From: Stenotrophomonas sp. VV52
GTDB lineage: Bacteria; Pseudomonadota; Gammaproteobacteria; Xanthomonadales; Xanthomonadaceae
Reading direction: 5' to 3'
Assembly: GCF_002893095.1 (NCBI RefSeq)
Contig: NZ_PKQQ01000013.1
Coordinates: 1 to 64,000 of the forward strand
DNA: 64,000 nucleotides
The position numbers and the translations under genes are program-made. Below the pieces are notes generated by a model that made no database searches, was not told the DNA's origin, and worked only from the letters and a program-made list of their open reading frames with translations. This document shows positions 30,153 through 40,012 of the stretch, piece by piece. Within the stretch, counting starts at the first letter, position 1; every line of letters begins with the position of its first letter.

Positions 30153-30896
30153 TCACCGCGCAGTAGCCGCCAGGAAGCGCTCACGGTCCTGCTGGGTCCG
30201 CCGGCGGATCTCCGCCAGCGCTTCATTTTCCGTCGCTTCCAGCATCGATTCGAACAGGCGCTGGAAGTGGTCGCGCATCGCCGCCCGCGCCGCACCCGGG
30301 TCCCGCCGGCGCAGGCCGTCGAGGATGGCCGTGTGCTCATCGTTACGGGTGTCGTTGTCGTTGTGGCACACGTTGGCGTACACCTGGCGCACTCGCGGCA
30401 GTTCATTGCGCATCCGCCAGATCAGCTGCACGCAGTGCTCCACCACCGGGTTGCCGGCAATCCGCGCGATGGCCAGGTGGAACTGGCGGTCGGCCTCGCT
30501 GGCCGCGGCCTCGCCCGAGGCCGGGTCGGTCATCGCTGCAATCAGCCCTTCCAGCAGTTCCACTTCGGCGTCGGTGATACGGCTGGCCGCCATCGCCGCC
30601 GCCTCGGCTTCGATCACCGCCCGTGCGGCGGTGAGGTCGAAGGCCGAAACGTCCGGCAAAGCGCCCGGGGCCGCCGACGGGCGTGCCTTCACATACACGC
30701 CCGAGCCGGTCTTGATGGTGATCAGGCCCTGCGCTTCCAGTGCGATCTCTGCCTCGCGCACGGTCACCCGGCTCACCCCCAGCCGTTCGGCCAGGTCGCG
30801 TTCGCCGGGCAGGCGCGAGCCGGGCGGGAACTCGCCCTTCTCGATCAGCGCGACGATTTCGGCGGCAATGGACTGGTAAAGGCGGGGTTCGGACAT
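30153..30896 (-). CDS. FadR/GntR-type transcriptional regulator of the alginate locus
   Basis: A 247-residue regulator with an N-terminal winged helix (about 1-72: LPGERDLAERLGVSRVTVREAEIAL) and a C-terminal FCD ligand domain (about 85-225). Members usually sense sugar acids or fatty acids. It follows the TonB receptor by 43 bp on the same strand and lies at the edge of the alginate genes, so it likely represses them until a degradation product such as DEH or KDG binds. That ligand is inferred from context. Confidence 0.88.
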   Translation of the reverse strand: MSEPRLYQSIAAEIVALIEKGEFPPGSRLPGERDLAERLGVSRVTVREAEIALEAQGLITIKTGSGVYVKARPSAAPGALPDVSAFDLTAARAVIEAEAAAMAASRITDAEVELLEGLIAAMTDPASGEAAASEADRQFHLAIARIAGNPVVEHCVQLIWRMRNELPRVRQVYANVCHNDNDTRNDEHTAILDGLRRRDPGAARAAMRDHFQRLFESMLEATENEALAEIRRRTQQDRERFLAATAR

Positions 30897-30939
30897 ATCA
30901 GGGCCTGGCAGTACGGTGGCTGGGAACCGGCACGCGCGC

Positions 30940-33828
30940 TCAGAAGCGGTAGCGCACCCCGAGATAATACCGCCGCCCGTAGGTGGTGTACTCCCGGAAG
31001 CTGCCCAGGATGGGCATATCCGACACCCGCGGCTCGTCGGTCAGGTTGCTGGCCGACAACGACAGCGACAGATGCTTGTTCACCTTGTAGGTCGCACGGA
31101 AGTCCAGCGAGCCATTGTCGCGCACGTAGCGGTTCTGGGCCGGGTCGCCGACGAACTGCTGGTAGTAGTCGGAGCGGTACTTGTAGATCGCCTGCAGGTC
31201 CAGCTTGCCCAAGCCCCAGTACACCTGCGCCGAGGCCACGTGCTCGGACAGGCCGAAGATGTTGGCCGGCTCGACGATGCCCGGGGTGACCACGCCGGTG
31301 GACGGGTTGGTGGATTCGCCCAGGCGCAGGTCTTCGGTCTTGAAGTTGGAATGGGCGTAGTTGTAGCTGGCCTTCACGCCCAGCCCGGAGAAGATGCCCG
31401 GCAGGTAGGAGAACGTGTGCGAGCCGGTCAGCTCGAAACCGATCAGGTCGCTCTTCTGGTCGCTGGTGGCCAGCTGCTCGACCGGCACGGTGACGCTCTC
31501 ACCGTCGATCTCGAAGCTTTCACCCACCACCACCGGCACCGAGCCGCCGTTGAACTGCTTGTAGTAGATGGCGGTGGACAGCATGGAATCGGCGTTGGCG
31601 TACCACTCCAGCGAGACGTCGGCATTCCACGACATCAGCGGGGTGGCGCGCGGGTTGCCGGTGGCGGTGATGCTGCCCAGTGCATCGGCCACGCTGCCGA
31701 ATTCGGTGTCGACCTCATCCAGGTTGAAGCTGCGGCCGTACCCGAGCGCGGCCAGGTCCGGGCGTGACATCGCGCGGTAGGCGGCCACGCGCAGCAGCAG
31801 GTCCGGACGCAGTTCGAAGGCGGCATTGAAGCTGGGCAGCCATTCGTTGTTGCTGGCCTTGAGCACCTGCTCGGTGAAGTCGCCGTTTGGCCGCAGGGTC
31901 ACGGTGCCGTCGGGGTTGTTGGTCACGTCCAGCCCGCTGCGCAGGCCCATCGAACGCACGTCGGTATGCACCCAGCGCACGCCGATGTTGCCGGTCACCG
32001 GCAGCCCGAACCATTCGCTGCTGTACTCGCCCATCAGGTAGATGGCGCTGGTTTTCTCGGTGACATCGTTGTTGGCCGGATCGCGCAGGTCGGCGCTCAA
32101 CCCGGTGTCGTCCGCGCCGGTGAAGGCCTTGAACAGGCAGCGGCTGTCGAAGCTGGCCCACTGGTCGATGGTGTTGCCGCTGGCGTTGGCCAGGAAGTCG
32201 TTCTGCGGGAACGCCTGTCGGCAGGCCTGGTTGGCGGCGCGGATCGCGGCGACGTTCGTGGTGGTGACATCCACGGTGTCGGTGAAGTCGGTGTAGGTCG
32301 CCTCGGAGCGGCGCAGGCCGCCCTTCAATGCGGTGAAGAAGCCGCTTTCCGGGGTAAACGCCGCATCGAACCGGCCGGCGCGGATGGTGTGCTCGCGGTC
32401 CTGCTGGCGGCGGCGGACCAGCGCCGAGTCGGTGAAGTTGTCCGGATTGTTCACGTCGAACGCCGGATCCAGGTAGATGCTCGGCACGTCGCCGCTATAG
32501 TCGTAGGTGTAGTCGACATAGCGGGTGTTCTTGATGCCCGCCACCGGATTGCCGTTGACGTCGGTACGGCCGGCACGCAGGCGGGTGGACCGCTCGATCT
32601 GCGAACGCTGGGTGTTGGAGTACGACAGGTCGCCGGAAAGCATCCATGCCGGGCTGGGCCGCACGATCAGGTTCAGGCCACCGCCGGTGTATTCCTCGTT
32701 GCGCTCCAGGAAATTACCGGTGGAGTCGATGGTGCTGCTGCCGGTGTGGCTGATCAGCGCGCCGTCTTCGTTGACCACGCGGTTGTTGATGTTGCGCATC
32801 ATCGAGGACAGCGACAGGTCCGAACGGTCTTCGGTGTATTCGCGCTTGGAGTGCTGGTAGTCCAGGTTCACTTCCACTGCGTCGTTGGGCCGCCACTGCA
32901 GCGCACCGAACTGCGAATCGCGCTTGTCGTGTTCGATGAACTGGCGGTAGATGCGGCTGCTGGGTGCCAGGTAGTACGGCACGCCGTTGGCCACGTCGTT
33001 GCCGTTGACCTGGCTGCAGTTGCGGGTGGCGGCCACCACTTCGCGGCCGTCGCAGGCCACCCAGGTGGAACTGCTGGAGAACATTTCTTCCGGGTTGCTG
33101 CCTTCCAGTGCCTGGAGGCCAAGCGATACGCCGAGCTTGCCGCCATTGTCGAACTCGAACTGGTCGATGTAGCTGGCAGTACCGCGCCAACCCACGCCGT
33201 CGCCGTCCTTCAGGCGGTCGTCGTATTCCTGCCAGGTGCCGCGGCCATCCAGCTGGATGGTCTGCTTGCCGTACTCGAGCGGTTTGACGGTTTCCATGTT
33301 GACCGTACCGGCCACGCCGCCTTCGACGAAGTCGGCGCGCTGGGTCTTGTAGATCGCCACGGTGTTGATCAGCTCGGACGGGAACTGGTTGAAGTTCACC
33401 GAGCGGTCGCCGCTGCCGTTGGTGGCCTCGCGACCGTTGAAGGTCGACGAGCCCAGGAACGGGCCCAGGCCACGGATCGAGATTTCCGAGGCGCCGCCCT
33501 TTTCGCGGTGGGTGGACGCGCCGGTGATGGTTTCGATGGCTTCGCCGATCGACAGCGCCGGCAGGTCGCCAATGTCTTCGGCCGACAGCACGTCGGAGAC
33601 CACGGTCTCCTCGCGCTTCTTGTCGATCGAGGTCTGGATGGTGCCGCGGGTACCGGTGACCTGGACCTGGTCCAGGGTGGTGGCCTGCGCCGGCGCGGTG
33701 GCCGGGGTGGCGTCCTGTGCGTGGGCCAGCGGCACGGCCGCGGTGGCGCAAAGGGCATAGAACAGTGCGCTGTGCAGCGCGGTGTGGCGAAGGCCTCGCG
33801 GTGAGGCCGTACGGCGGTCATGCAACAT
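30940..33828 (-). CDS. TonB-dependent receptor, alginate-locus type
   Basis: Outer-membrane receptor of 962 residues that should bind alginate or its oligomers and import them with TonB energy. It has a signal peptide (about 1-38), a TonB-box-like LDQVQVTG stretch, a plug domain (ADVLSAEDIGDLPALSIGEAI region) and a long beta barrel ending GVRYRF with terminal Phe. It is of the Xanthomonas/Caulobacter class of receptors. It is divergent from the PL6 lyase gene across 277 bp that could hold the regulator operator. The substrate is inferred from neighbours. Confidence 0.92.
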   Translation of the reverse strand: MLHDRRTASPRGLRHTALHSALFYALCATAAVPLAHAQDATPATAPAQATTLDQVQVTGTRGTIQTSIDKKREETVVSDVLSAEDIGDLPALSIGEAIETITGASTHREKGGASEISIRGLGPFLGSSTFNGREATNGSGDRSVNFNQFPSELINTVAIYKTQRADFVEGGVAGTVNMETVKPLEYGKQTIQLDGRGTWQEYDDRLKDGDGVGWRGTASYIDQFEFDNGGKLGVSLGLQALEGSNPEEMFSSSSTWVACDGREVVAATRNCSQVNGNDVANGVPYYLAPSSRIYRQFIEHDKRDSQFGALQWRPNDAVEVNLDYQHSKREYTEDRSDLSLSSMMRNINNRVVNEDGALISHTGSSTIDSTGNFLERNEEYTGGGLNLIVRPSPAWMLSGDLSYSNTQRSQIERSTRLRAGRTDVNGNPVAGIKNTRYVDYTYDYSGDVPSIYLDPAFDVNNPDNFTDSALVRRRQQDREHTIRAGRFDAAFTPESGFFTALKGGLRRSEATYTDFTDTVDVTTTNVAAIRAANQACRQAFPQNDFLANASGNTIDQWASFDSRCLFKAFTGADDTGLSADLRDPANNDVTEKTSAIYLMGEYSSEWFGLPVTGNIGVRWVHTDVRSMGLRSGLDVTNNPDGTVTLRPNGDFTEQVLKASNNEWLPSFNAAFELRPDLLLRVAAYRAMSRPDLAALGYGRSFNLDEVDTEFGSVADALGSITATGNPRATPLMSWNADVSLEWYANADSMLSTAIYYKQFNGGSVPVVVGESFEIDGESVTVPVEQLATSDQKSDLIGFELTGSHTFSYLPGIFSGLGVKASYNYAHSNFKTEDLRLGESTNPSTGVVTPGIVEPANIFGLSEHVASAQVYWGLGKLDLQAIYKYRSDYYQQFVGDPAQNRYVRDNGSLDFRATYKVNKHLSLSLSASNLTDEPRVSDMPILGSFREYTTYGRRYYLGVRYRF

Positions 33829-33895
33829 CGTGATCTCCCTCCCAGGATGGATCGTCCGACTACACGGATTCGGTCCGAAGATTCACGGTTGAAAG

Positions 33896-33915
33896 ACCAA
33901 TGTCAATGAATTGGT
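33896..33915. promoter_or_regulatory. Inverted repeat, candidate operator between TonB receptor and PL6
   Basis: ACCAAT-N8-ATTGGT is a perfect inverted repeat in the 277-bp gap between the divergent genes. A weaker inverted CCAG-TTTG-GCTGG follows at about 33943. Such a position suits the FadR-type regulator that would control both arms. The actual binding site is unproved. The rest of 33829-34105 is AT-richer than coding DNA and holds no gene. Confidence 0.35.
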
Positions 33916-34105
33916 ACTAAAGTCTACCCCGGTGATGCTCCTAGACCAGTTTGGCTGGAGTTTATGTGCGGATGCAGCAGGGATATGCGCAAACCGCATA
34001 CCAGATGCGGCTAAAGTGGTATGTGATTTTGGTTGACGCGGGCGTCAGGGGAGCTGGTAGGATCAGGTTCGCGTTGGCGTCGATGGTGATCTGGGAGGGT
34101 TTCCT

Positions 34106-36451
34106 GTGACACGGCAAGATGATTTTCCCCGTTCGGCCGTGAGAAGCACGCTCCGGTTGGGTTCATGCGTTAAAGGTGCGATTCGCGTTGCGGGCGGGGC
34201 GCTCCTTCGCGTCCTGCGAACGCGCCACTCGTGCATCCATGCACAGCGTCGTCTGGGGACCGACCCTACCAAAGCCTTGCTTCTCGTTCTGTTGGGCACG
34301 GCGCCCGGCAACGCCTGGTCTGAGGAGTACCTGGTGCGCGACGCGGCTGCCTATGCCGCTGCCTCCAGGGCGCTCAAGCCGGGCGATACGGTGGTGCTGG
34401 CGGATGGAGTGTGGCGGGATGTGGACCTGCTGCTCACCGGCACTGGCAAAATTGGTCAACCAATTCGATTGACGGCGCAGACACCCGGGAAGGTGGTCCT
34501 GAGCGGGCAGTCGCAGCTGCGCCTGGCGGGGGCGTACCTGGAGGTGTCCAACCTGGTGTTCCGCGACGGCTGGGCACCCGGTGGCGAGGTGGTGAGCTTC
34601 CGGCGGTCGTCCAAGGAGTGGGCCGAGCACAGTCGGGTCACCGGGATCGTCATCGACGGCTACAACAAGCCCGACCGTGCCCAGTCCGATAACTGGGTGG
34701 CGATGTACGGCAAGTACAATCGCTTCGACCACAACCAGCTGGTCGGCAAGACAAATGCCGGCACCACCCTGGTGGTGGTGCGCAACGCTACCAGCGGCTT
34801 GGACAACCGGCACCGCATCGACCACAACTGGTTCGGGCCGCGCCCCAACCTGGGCAGCAACGGCGGCGAGACCATCCGGGTCGGCACCAGCCACGATTCG
34901 CAGTCGGCTTCGAACACGGTGGTGGAAAACAACTGGTTCGAGCACTGCGACGGCGAGGTGGAGATCGTCTCCAACAAGTCCGGCGGCAATCTGTACCGCG
35001 GCAACGTGTTCAAGGAATCGCGCGGGTCGATGGTGCTGCGCCATGGCCACGGCAACGTGGTGGAGCGCAATGTGTTCCTGGGCAACGGCAAGCCGCACAC
35101 CGGTGGGGTGCGCGTGATCAACCGCGACCAGATCATCCGCGACAACTACTTCGAAGGCGTGGCCGGCGACGGCTTCGCCTCCGCGCTGGCGCTCATGGCC
35201 GGCACCCGCGATGCGCAGTTGAACCGCTACGAGCAGGTCGACAACGCGCGGATCAGCCACAACAGCTTCGTGCAGGTGCGCTATCTGTTCCTGGGCGCCG
35301 GGCTGGACGACGAACGCAACGCGATGCCGGTGCGCAGCGCGATCAGCAACAACCTTTTCGTCGGGACAGGCACTGGCGACGTGCTGCGCAGCCAGGGCGA
35401 CCTGTCGGGCATTGCCTTCAGCGGCAACATACAGAGCCCCGCCGCATCACCGGGTTTCCCGGGTGGCGTGGAAGGCCGCACCCTCACCCTGCAGCGCGCG
35501 GCCAATGGCCTGCTGTATCCGCCGGCCGGCACCGAGGTGGGCGCGCCGCGCGACCTTGCGCCGATCCCACGCGAACAGGTCGGCGTGGAGTGGTATCCCA
35601 AGCAGGTGCGGAAGACTGCGCTGGATAGTGGCCGAGAGCACCGCGTGGCGCCCGGCGAGGACACCCTGGTGACCGCCATGGCCGCCAGCGGCGCCGGCGA
35701 CCGCCTGCAACTGCAGCCCGGCGACTACCGCATCAACCAGGTGCTGGCCGTGGACCACCCGCTCAGCGTGGTCGGCCCGGCCAAGGGCACCGCCACGCTG
35801 CGCTTCTCGCGGCCTTCCCTGTTCGAGATCCGCGCCGGCGGCTCGCTGCGCCTGGCCGGGCTGGAGATCGACGGCAGCCTGGCGCCAGATGCAGCCGGCA
35901 ACGCGGTCGTTCGCGTGCCGCCGGGCAGCCAGGCCTTCGACTACACGCTGGAGATCGCCGACAGCCGCATCCACGGGCTGACCAGCAACAAGGCGTTCGA
36001 TGTGATCAGCACCGGCAAGGGCACCCTGGCCGATGCGATCCGCCTGGAGCGCGTCACCGTGAGCGACATCAGCGGCAGCGTGATCGCCGCCGCAGCGGAA
36101 ACCGACGACCTGGGTACCTACAACGCCGAAACCGTGGAGATCGCCGATTCGGTGTTCCAGCGCATCGGTGGCCCGCTGGTGAACCTGTACCGCGGCGGCA
36201 CCGATGAAAGCACCTTCGGCCCCAGCTTCCTGCTGCACGGCAACCGGCTGGAACAGGTGGGCAACGCGGGCGACACCAGCCTGCGCCTGCACGGCGTGCA
36301 GCAGGCCAGCCTGCAGGACACCACCTGGCTGCGCAGTGGCCGCGTGCGCTTTACCCGCCAGGTGGGCGAGCCGCACCTGACGTTGCAAGGCAACACCTTC
36401 ACCGCCACGGCGGCGTTGCAGTCCGATACCTCCGCGGAGACCGTCCCATGA
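34106..36451 (+). CDS. PL6-family alginate lyase with a repeat-disrupted signal peptide region
   Basis: Poly(beta-D-mannuronate)/alginate lyase of the PL6 (chondroitinase B-like) fold, 781 residues, probably exported. The first parallel beta-helix (about 70-430) has the PL6 catalytic set: GEVEIVS with two Ca-binding acids, then K of SNKS and R of MVLRHGH. A second beta-helix occupies about 480-781. The GTG at 34106 is favoured because GGGAGG lies 7 bases upstream. Between the charged start and the hydrophobic stretch (KALLLVLLGTAPGNAW) are 38 residues from a dispersed repeat. An alternative TTG start at 34277 would begin at the hydrophobic stretch. It overlaps PL17 by 4 bp. Confidence 0.88.
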   Translation: MTRQDDFPRSAVRSTLRLGSCVKGAIRVAGGALLRVLRTRHSCIHAQRRLGTDPTKALLLVLLGTAPGNAWSEEYLVRDAAAYAAASRALKPGDTVVLADGVWRDVDLLLTGTGKIGQPIRLTAQTPGKVVLSGQSQLRLAGAYLEVSNLVFRDGWAPGGEVVSFRRSSKEWAEHSRVTGIVIDGYNKPDRAQSDNWVAMYGKYNRFDHNQLVGKTNAGTTLVVVRNATSGLDNRHRIDHNWFGPRPNLGSNGGETIRVGTSHDSQSASNTVVENNWFEHCDGEVEIVSNKSGGNLYRGNVFKESRGSMVLRHGHGNVVERNVFLGNGKPHTGGVRVINRDQIIRDNYFEGVAGDGFASALALMAGTRDAQLNRYEQVDNARISHNSFVQVRYLFLGAGLDDERNAMPVRSAISNNLFVGTGTGDVLRSQGDLSGIAFSGNIQSPAASPGFPGGVEGRTLTLQRAANGLLYPPAGTEVGAPRDLAPIPREQVGVEWYPKQVRKTALDSGREHRVAPGEDTLVTAMAASGAGDRLQLQPGDYRINQVLAVDHPLSVVGPAKGTATLRFSRPSLFEIRAGGSLRLAGLEIDGSLAPDAAGNAVVRVPPGSQAFDYTLEIADSRIHGLTSNKAFDVISTGKGTLADAIRLERVTVSDISGSVIAAAAETDDLGTYNAETVEIADSVFQRIGGPLVNLYRGGTDESTFGPSFLLHGNRLEQVGNAGDTSLRLHGVQQASLQDTTWLRSGRVRFTRQVGEPHLTLQGNTFTATAALQSDTSAETVP
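34163..34270 (+). repeat. Dispersed repeat element, copy A, inside the PL6 coding region
   Basis: About 108 bp. It opens with ATGCGTTAAAG and ends with ACCGACCCTACC, which are also the ends of the shorter copy at 49908-49962. The right end, read on the minus strand, is GTAGGGTCGG followed by CGAC, a GTAG-headed hairpin. Copy A has about 50 bp of extra internal sequence. It lies in frame within the 5' part of the PL6 gene. Confidence 0.6.
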
Positions 36452-38685
36452 CCCGTTCCACGCCCCTGATGCTGCTGCTGGCGGCCACTTTCAGCGCTGC
36501 TGCGCTGCCCGCCGCGCACGCCCAGGCGCCGAACGCGGCCATGCGTGGCACCGAGGCCGTCACCGCGCCGGTGCTGGTGACGCCCACGCAGTGGGAACAG
36601 ATGCGCCGCGACGCCGCCAGCTACCCGGTATTCGCCAAGGAGCAGACGCGCGCCGAAAAACTGGTGCGCGCGATGATGAAGGCCGGCATCGACGTGCCCG
36701 TACCCAAGGACAAGGGCGGCGGCTACACCCACGAACAGCACAAGCGCAATTACCAGGCGATCCAGGCAGCGGGCGCACTGTACCGGCTCACCGGTGACAA
36801 GGCCTATGCCACCTTCGCCCGCGACCTGCTGCTGGGGTACGCCAAGCTCTACCCCGGGCTCGGTGCGCACCCGCAGGGGCGCGGACAGATCCCGGGGCGG
36901 CTGTTCTGGCAGACCCTCAATGATTCGGTGTGGCTGGTCAACGCGGTACAGGGCTACGACGCGATCCGCGACAGCCTCAGCGCCGAAGACCGCCGCACCA
37001 TCGACGACAACGTGTTCCGCGCGATGGCGGACTTCCTCGCCGGCACCCCGGAAAACTTCGACAAGATCCACAACCACGCCACCTGGGCGGTGGCCGCCAC
37101 CGGCATGACCGGTTACGTGCTGCGCGACCCGGTGCTGGTGGAAAAGGCGCTGATGGGCAGCAAGCGCGATGGCAGCGCCGGTTTCCTCAAGCAGGTGGAC
37201 CAGCTGTTCTCGCCGGACGGCTATTACGAGGAAGGCCCCTACTACCAGCGTTATGCGCTGGCGCCGTTCATCCTGTTCGCCAACGCGGTGCAGCGCAACG
37301 AGCCGCAGCGCGGCATCTTCAAGCGTCGCGACGGGGTGCTGCTGAAAGCCGTGGATGCGCTGGTACAGAGCAGCTACGGCGGTTACTTCATTCCGATCAA
37401 CGACGCGATCCTGGACAAGGGCCTGGACACCGAAGAGCTGGTGGCAGGCATCGACATCGCCTACGCCAACACCGGTGATACGCGGCTGCTCTCGGTGGCC
37501 AAGGCGCAGAAGCGCGTGCTGCTCTCGCCCGAAGGCCTGCAGGTGGCCAAGGCGCTCGCCGACGGCAAGGCCAAGCCGTTCGCGTTCGTGCCCACCCTGC
37601 TGCGCGACGGCCCCGACGGTACGGAAGGTGCGCTGGCGATCCTGCGCATGGGTGGTGAAGACGGCCAGGCGCTGGTGATGAAGAACACCAAGCAGGGCAT
37701 GGGCCACGGCCACTTCGACAAGCTCAACTGGCTGTTCTACGACAACGGCCAGCGCGTGGTCACCGACTACGGCGCCGCCCGCTTCCTCAACATCGAATCC
37801 AAGGCCGGTGGCATCTACCTGCCCGAGAACACCAGCTGGGCGCGGCAGACCGTGGCGCACAACACGCTGGTGGTGAACGAGCAGAGCCACTTCGGCGGCG
37901 ACTGGAAGAAGGGCCAGCCGCTGGCCCCTGCACCGCTGCTGTTCGCGGTGACCGACGACACCCAGATCGTGTCGGCGCGCATGCAGGGGGCGTACGAAGG
38001 CGTGGCCTTCACCCGGACCCAGGCGCTGCTCTCGCACCCGTCGCTGGGCCAGCCGGTGGTGCTGGACCTGCTGCGCGTGGACGGCAGCACGCCCGCCCGT
38101 TACGACCTGCCGCTGCACTTCAACGGCCACATCATGGACGTGGGCTTCAAGGCGCAGTCGGCGGTGGCCAACCGCCCGGTACTGGGCAAGGCCAACGGCT
38201 ACCAGCACGTGTGGGTGGACGCCTCCAGCGAGCCGGGCACCGATGCACGCAGCCTGACCTGGCTGCTGGACGGCCGCTTCTATACCTACCGCTTCGCCAG
38301 CACCGCGCCGTCGCGCGCGTTGATCGGCGAAAGCGGGGCCAACGATCCGTCGTTCAACCTGCGCCGCGAACCGCTGCTGCTGCAGCGCGTGGACGGCCAG
38401 GCCAGCACCATCTTCTATGGCGTGCTGGAACCGCACGGCCAGTACGACGGCACTGCCGAAACGGTGCGCGGCGCCAACAGCCGCATCGACCGGCTGGCGC
38501 ACTACCGCGGCAAGGGCGCCAGCGTGCTGGTGCTGGACCTGGCCGGTGGCCAGCGAGTGGCGCTGGGCTTTGCCGATGACCCGTCCAAGGGAGGCAGCCA
38601 TGCGGTGAGCGGCGACGGCCAGCAGTGGAACTGGAGCGGCGGCTGGAAACGCTTTGATACGGCCACCGGCAAGGACGGCAAATGA
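36448..38685 (+). CDS. PL17-family alginate lyase (oligoalginate lyase)
   Basis: Exolytic lyase that should convert alginate oligomers to unsaturated monouronate (DEH). The 745 residues have a signal peptide ending at HAQ (about 26), an alpha/alpha toroid (about 40-370) and a heparinase II/III-like C-terminal domain (about 385-730). Catalytic residues correspond to those of Saccharophagus Alg17c: N209-H210 in KIHNHATW and Y266 in EGPYYQRY, each exactly 8 residues from its numbering. Smlt2602 of S. maltophilia is a known relative. It overlaps PL6 upstream and the MFS gene downstream, both by 4 bp. Confidence 0.94.
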   Translation: MTRSTPLMLLLAATFSAAALPAAHAQAPNAAMRGTEAVTAPVLVTPTQWEQMRRDAASYPVFAKEQTRAEKLVRAMMKAGIDVPVPKDKGGGYTHEQHKRNYQAIQAAGALYRLTGDKAYATFARDLLLGYAKLYPGLGAHPQGRGQIPGRLFWQTLNDSVWLVNAVQGYDAIRDSLSAEDRRTIDDNVFRAMADFLAGTPENFDKIHNHATWAVAATGMTGYVLRDPVLVEKALMGSKRDGSAGFLKQVDQLFSPDGYYEEGPYYQRYALAPFILFANAVQRNEPQRGIFKRRDGVLLKAVDALVQSSYGGYFIPINDAILDKGLDTEELVAGIDIAYANTGDTRLLSVAKAQKRVLLSPEGLQVAKALADGKAKPFAFVPTLLRDGPDGTEGALAILRMGGEDGQALVMKNTKQGMGHGHFDKLNWLFYDNGQRVVTDYGAARFLNIESKAGGIYLPENTSWARQTVAHNTLVVNEQSHFGGDWKKGQPLAPAPLLFAVTDDTQIVSARMQGAYEGVAFTRTQALLSHPSLGQPVVLDLLRVDGSTPARYDLPLHFNGHIMDVGFKAQSAVANRPVLGKANGYQHVWVDASSEPGTDARSLTWLLDGRFYTYRFASTAPSRALIGESGANDPSFNLRREPLLLQRVDGQASTIFYGVLEPHGQYDGTAETVRGANSRIDRLAHYRGKGASVLVLDLAGGQRVALGFADDPSKGGSHAVSGDGQQWNWSGGWKRFDTATGKDGK

Positions 38686-39971
38686 ACGTGTCTACCCGTA
38701 CCCGCACCTACGTACGCTGGCTGATCGTGGCGCTGATCGCGGTGGCCACGGTGATCAACTACATCGACCGCAACGCCTTGGCGGTGATGTGGCCGCAGAT
38801 CTCGAAGGATGTCGGCGCCACCAAGGAAGACTACGCGCTGCTGGTCACCGTGTTCATGCTGTTCTATGCGGCCGGCCAGTTCGTGTTCGGCCGGCTGTTC
38901 GACATCATCGGCACCCGTCTCGGCTTTGCGCTGTCGATTGCGGTGTGGTCGATCTCGATCGCGCTGCATTCGGTGACCCACTCGATCCTGTCCTTCAGCA
39001 TCGTGCGCGCCATGCTCGGCATCAGCGAGGCCGGTGCGTGGCCGGGTGCGGTGAAGGCCAATGCCGAGTGGTTCCCGGCACGCGAGCGCGCCTTGGCCCA
39101 GGGCGTGTTCAACGCCGGCGCATCGATAGGCGCGATTGTCTCGGCGCCGCTGATCGCGGTGCTGTTCCTGTGGCTCGGATGGCGCGGCACCTTCATCCTG
39201 ATCGGCGCCATCGGCTTCGTCTGGCTGCTGCCGTGGCTGATCATCTACCGCGCCGGGCCGGACAAGCACCCGTGGGTGAGCGCGGCCGAACGTGCATTGA
39301 TCCTGGATGCGCCGGCCGAGCAACCGGCAGTGCCCAAGGCCGAATACGCGCCGAACGTGCGCCAGCTGCTGGGCCACCGGCAGACCTGGGGCATCCTGAT
39401 CTCGCGCTTCTTCCTCGACCCGATCTGGTGGCTTTTCGTGTCCTGGCTGCCGATCTACCTGGCCGACACCTTCGGATTCGACATCAAGCAGATCGGCATC
39501 TTCGCCTGGGTGCCCTACGTGGGCGCGATGATCGGCAGCCTCGGCGGCGGCTGGTTGTCGGGCCGGCTGATCGGTGCCGGCTGGAGCGTGGACCGCGCGC
39601 GCAAGTGGGTGATCACCCTGGGTGGCGCGATCATGGCCCCGGCCCTGCTCGGCGCGGTGATGGCCACCGACCCGATGTGGGCGGTGATCACGATTGCCTT
39701 CGTGCTGTTCGGCTTCCAGATCGCCATCGGCAACATCCAGACCCTGCCCGGCGACATCTTCAACGGCAAGTCCGTGGGCTCGCTGGCCGGGCTGGGCGGC
39801 ATGGCCGCAGTGGCCGGCACGCTGATCACCACCTGGCTGGTGCCGGTGATGACCCGCGATTCCTACGCACCCATTTTCATCCTGGTGGCGGCACTGGTGC
39901 CGGCCTCCCTGCTCGCCCTGTGGCTGGTGACCGGACGCGTCGAAAAGGTCGACGCGCCGCCACCGCGCTGA
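38682..39971 (+). CDS. Hexuronate-type MFS transporter
   Basis: Inner-membrane importer of 429 residues of the anion:cation symporter group that contains ExuT. The opening is typical: VINYIDRNALAVMWPQI. About 12 membrane helices can be counted, and the GISEAGAWPGAVKANAEWFP motif of the group is intact. It would bring DEH or uronate products across the inner membrane. The ATGA overlap with PL17 and the position ahead of the reductase strongly link it to alginate use. Confidence 0.88.
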   Translation: MNVSTRTRTYVRWLIVALIAVATVINYIDRNALAVMWPQISKDVGATKEDYALLVTVFMLFYAAGQFVFGRLFDIIGTRLGFALSIAVWSISIALHSVTHSILSFSIVRAMLGISEAGAWPGAVKANAEWFPARERALAQGVFNAGASIGAIVSAPLIAVLFLWLGWRGTFILIGAIGFVWLLPWLIIYRAGPDKHPWVSAAERALILDAPAEQPAVPKAEYAPNVRQLLGHRQTWGILISRFFLDPIWWLFVSWLPIYLADTFGFDIKQIGIFAWVPYVGAMIGSLGGGWLSGRLIGAGWSVDRARKWVITLGGAIMAPALLGAVMATDPMWAVITIAFVLFGFQIAIGNIQTLPGDIFNGKSVGSLAGLGGMAAVAGTLITTWLVPVMTRDSYAPIFILVAALVPASLLALWLVTGRVEKVDAPPPR

Positions 39972-40012
39972 ATCCGTTTCCCTTTTTCCCCCTCGCATCA
40001 CTGGAGTAGCAA

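Noticed and set aside
36118..38601. 827-codon minus-strand frame across PL17
   Set aside because: Antisense shadow; PL17 catalytic residues are intact on the other strand.
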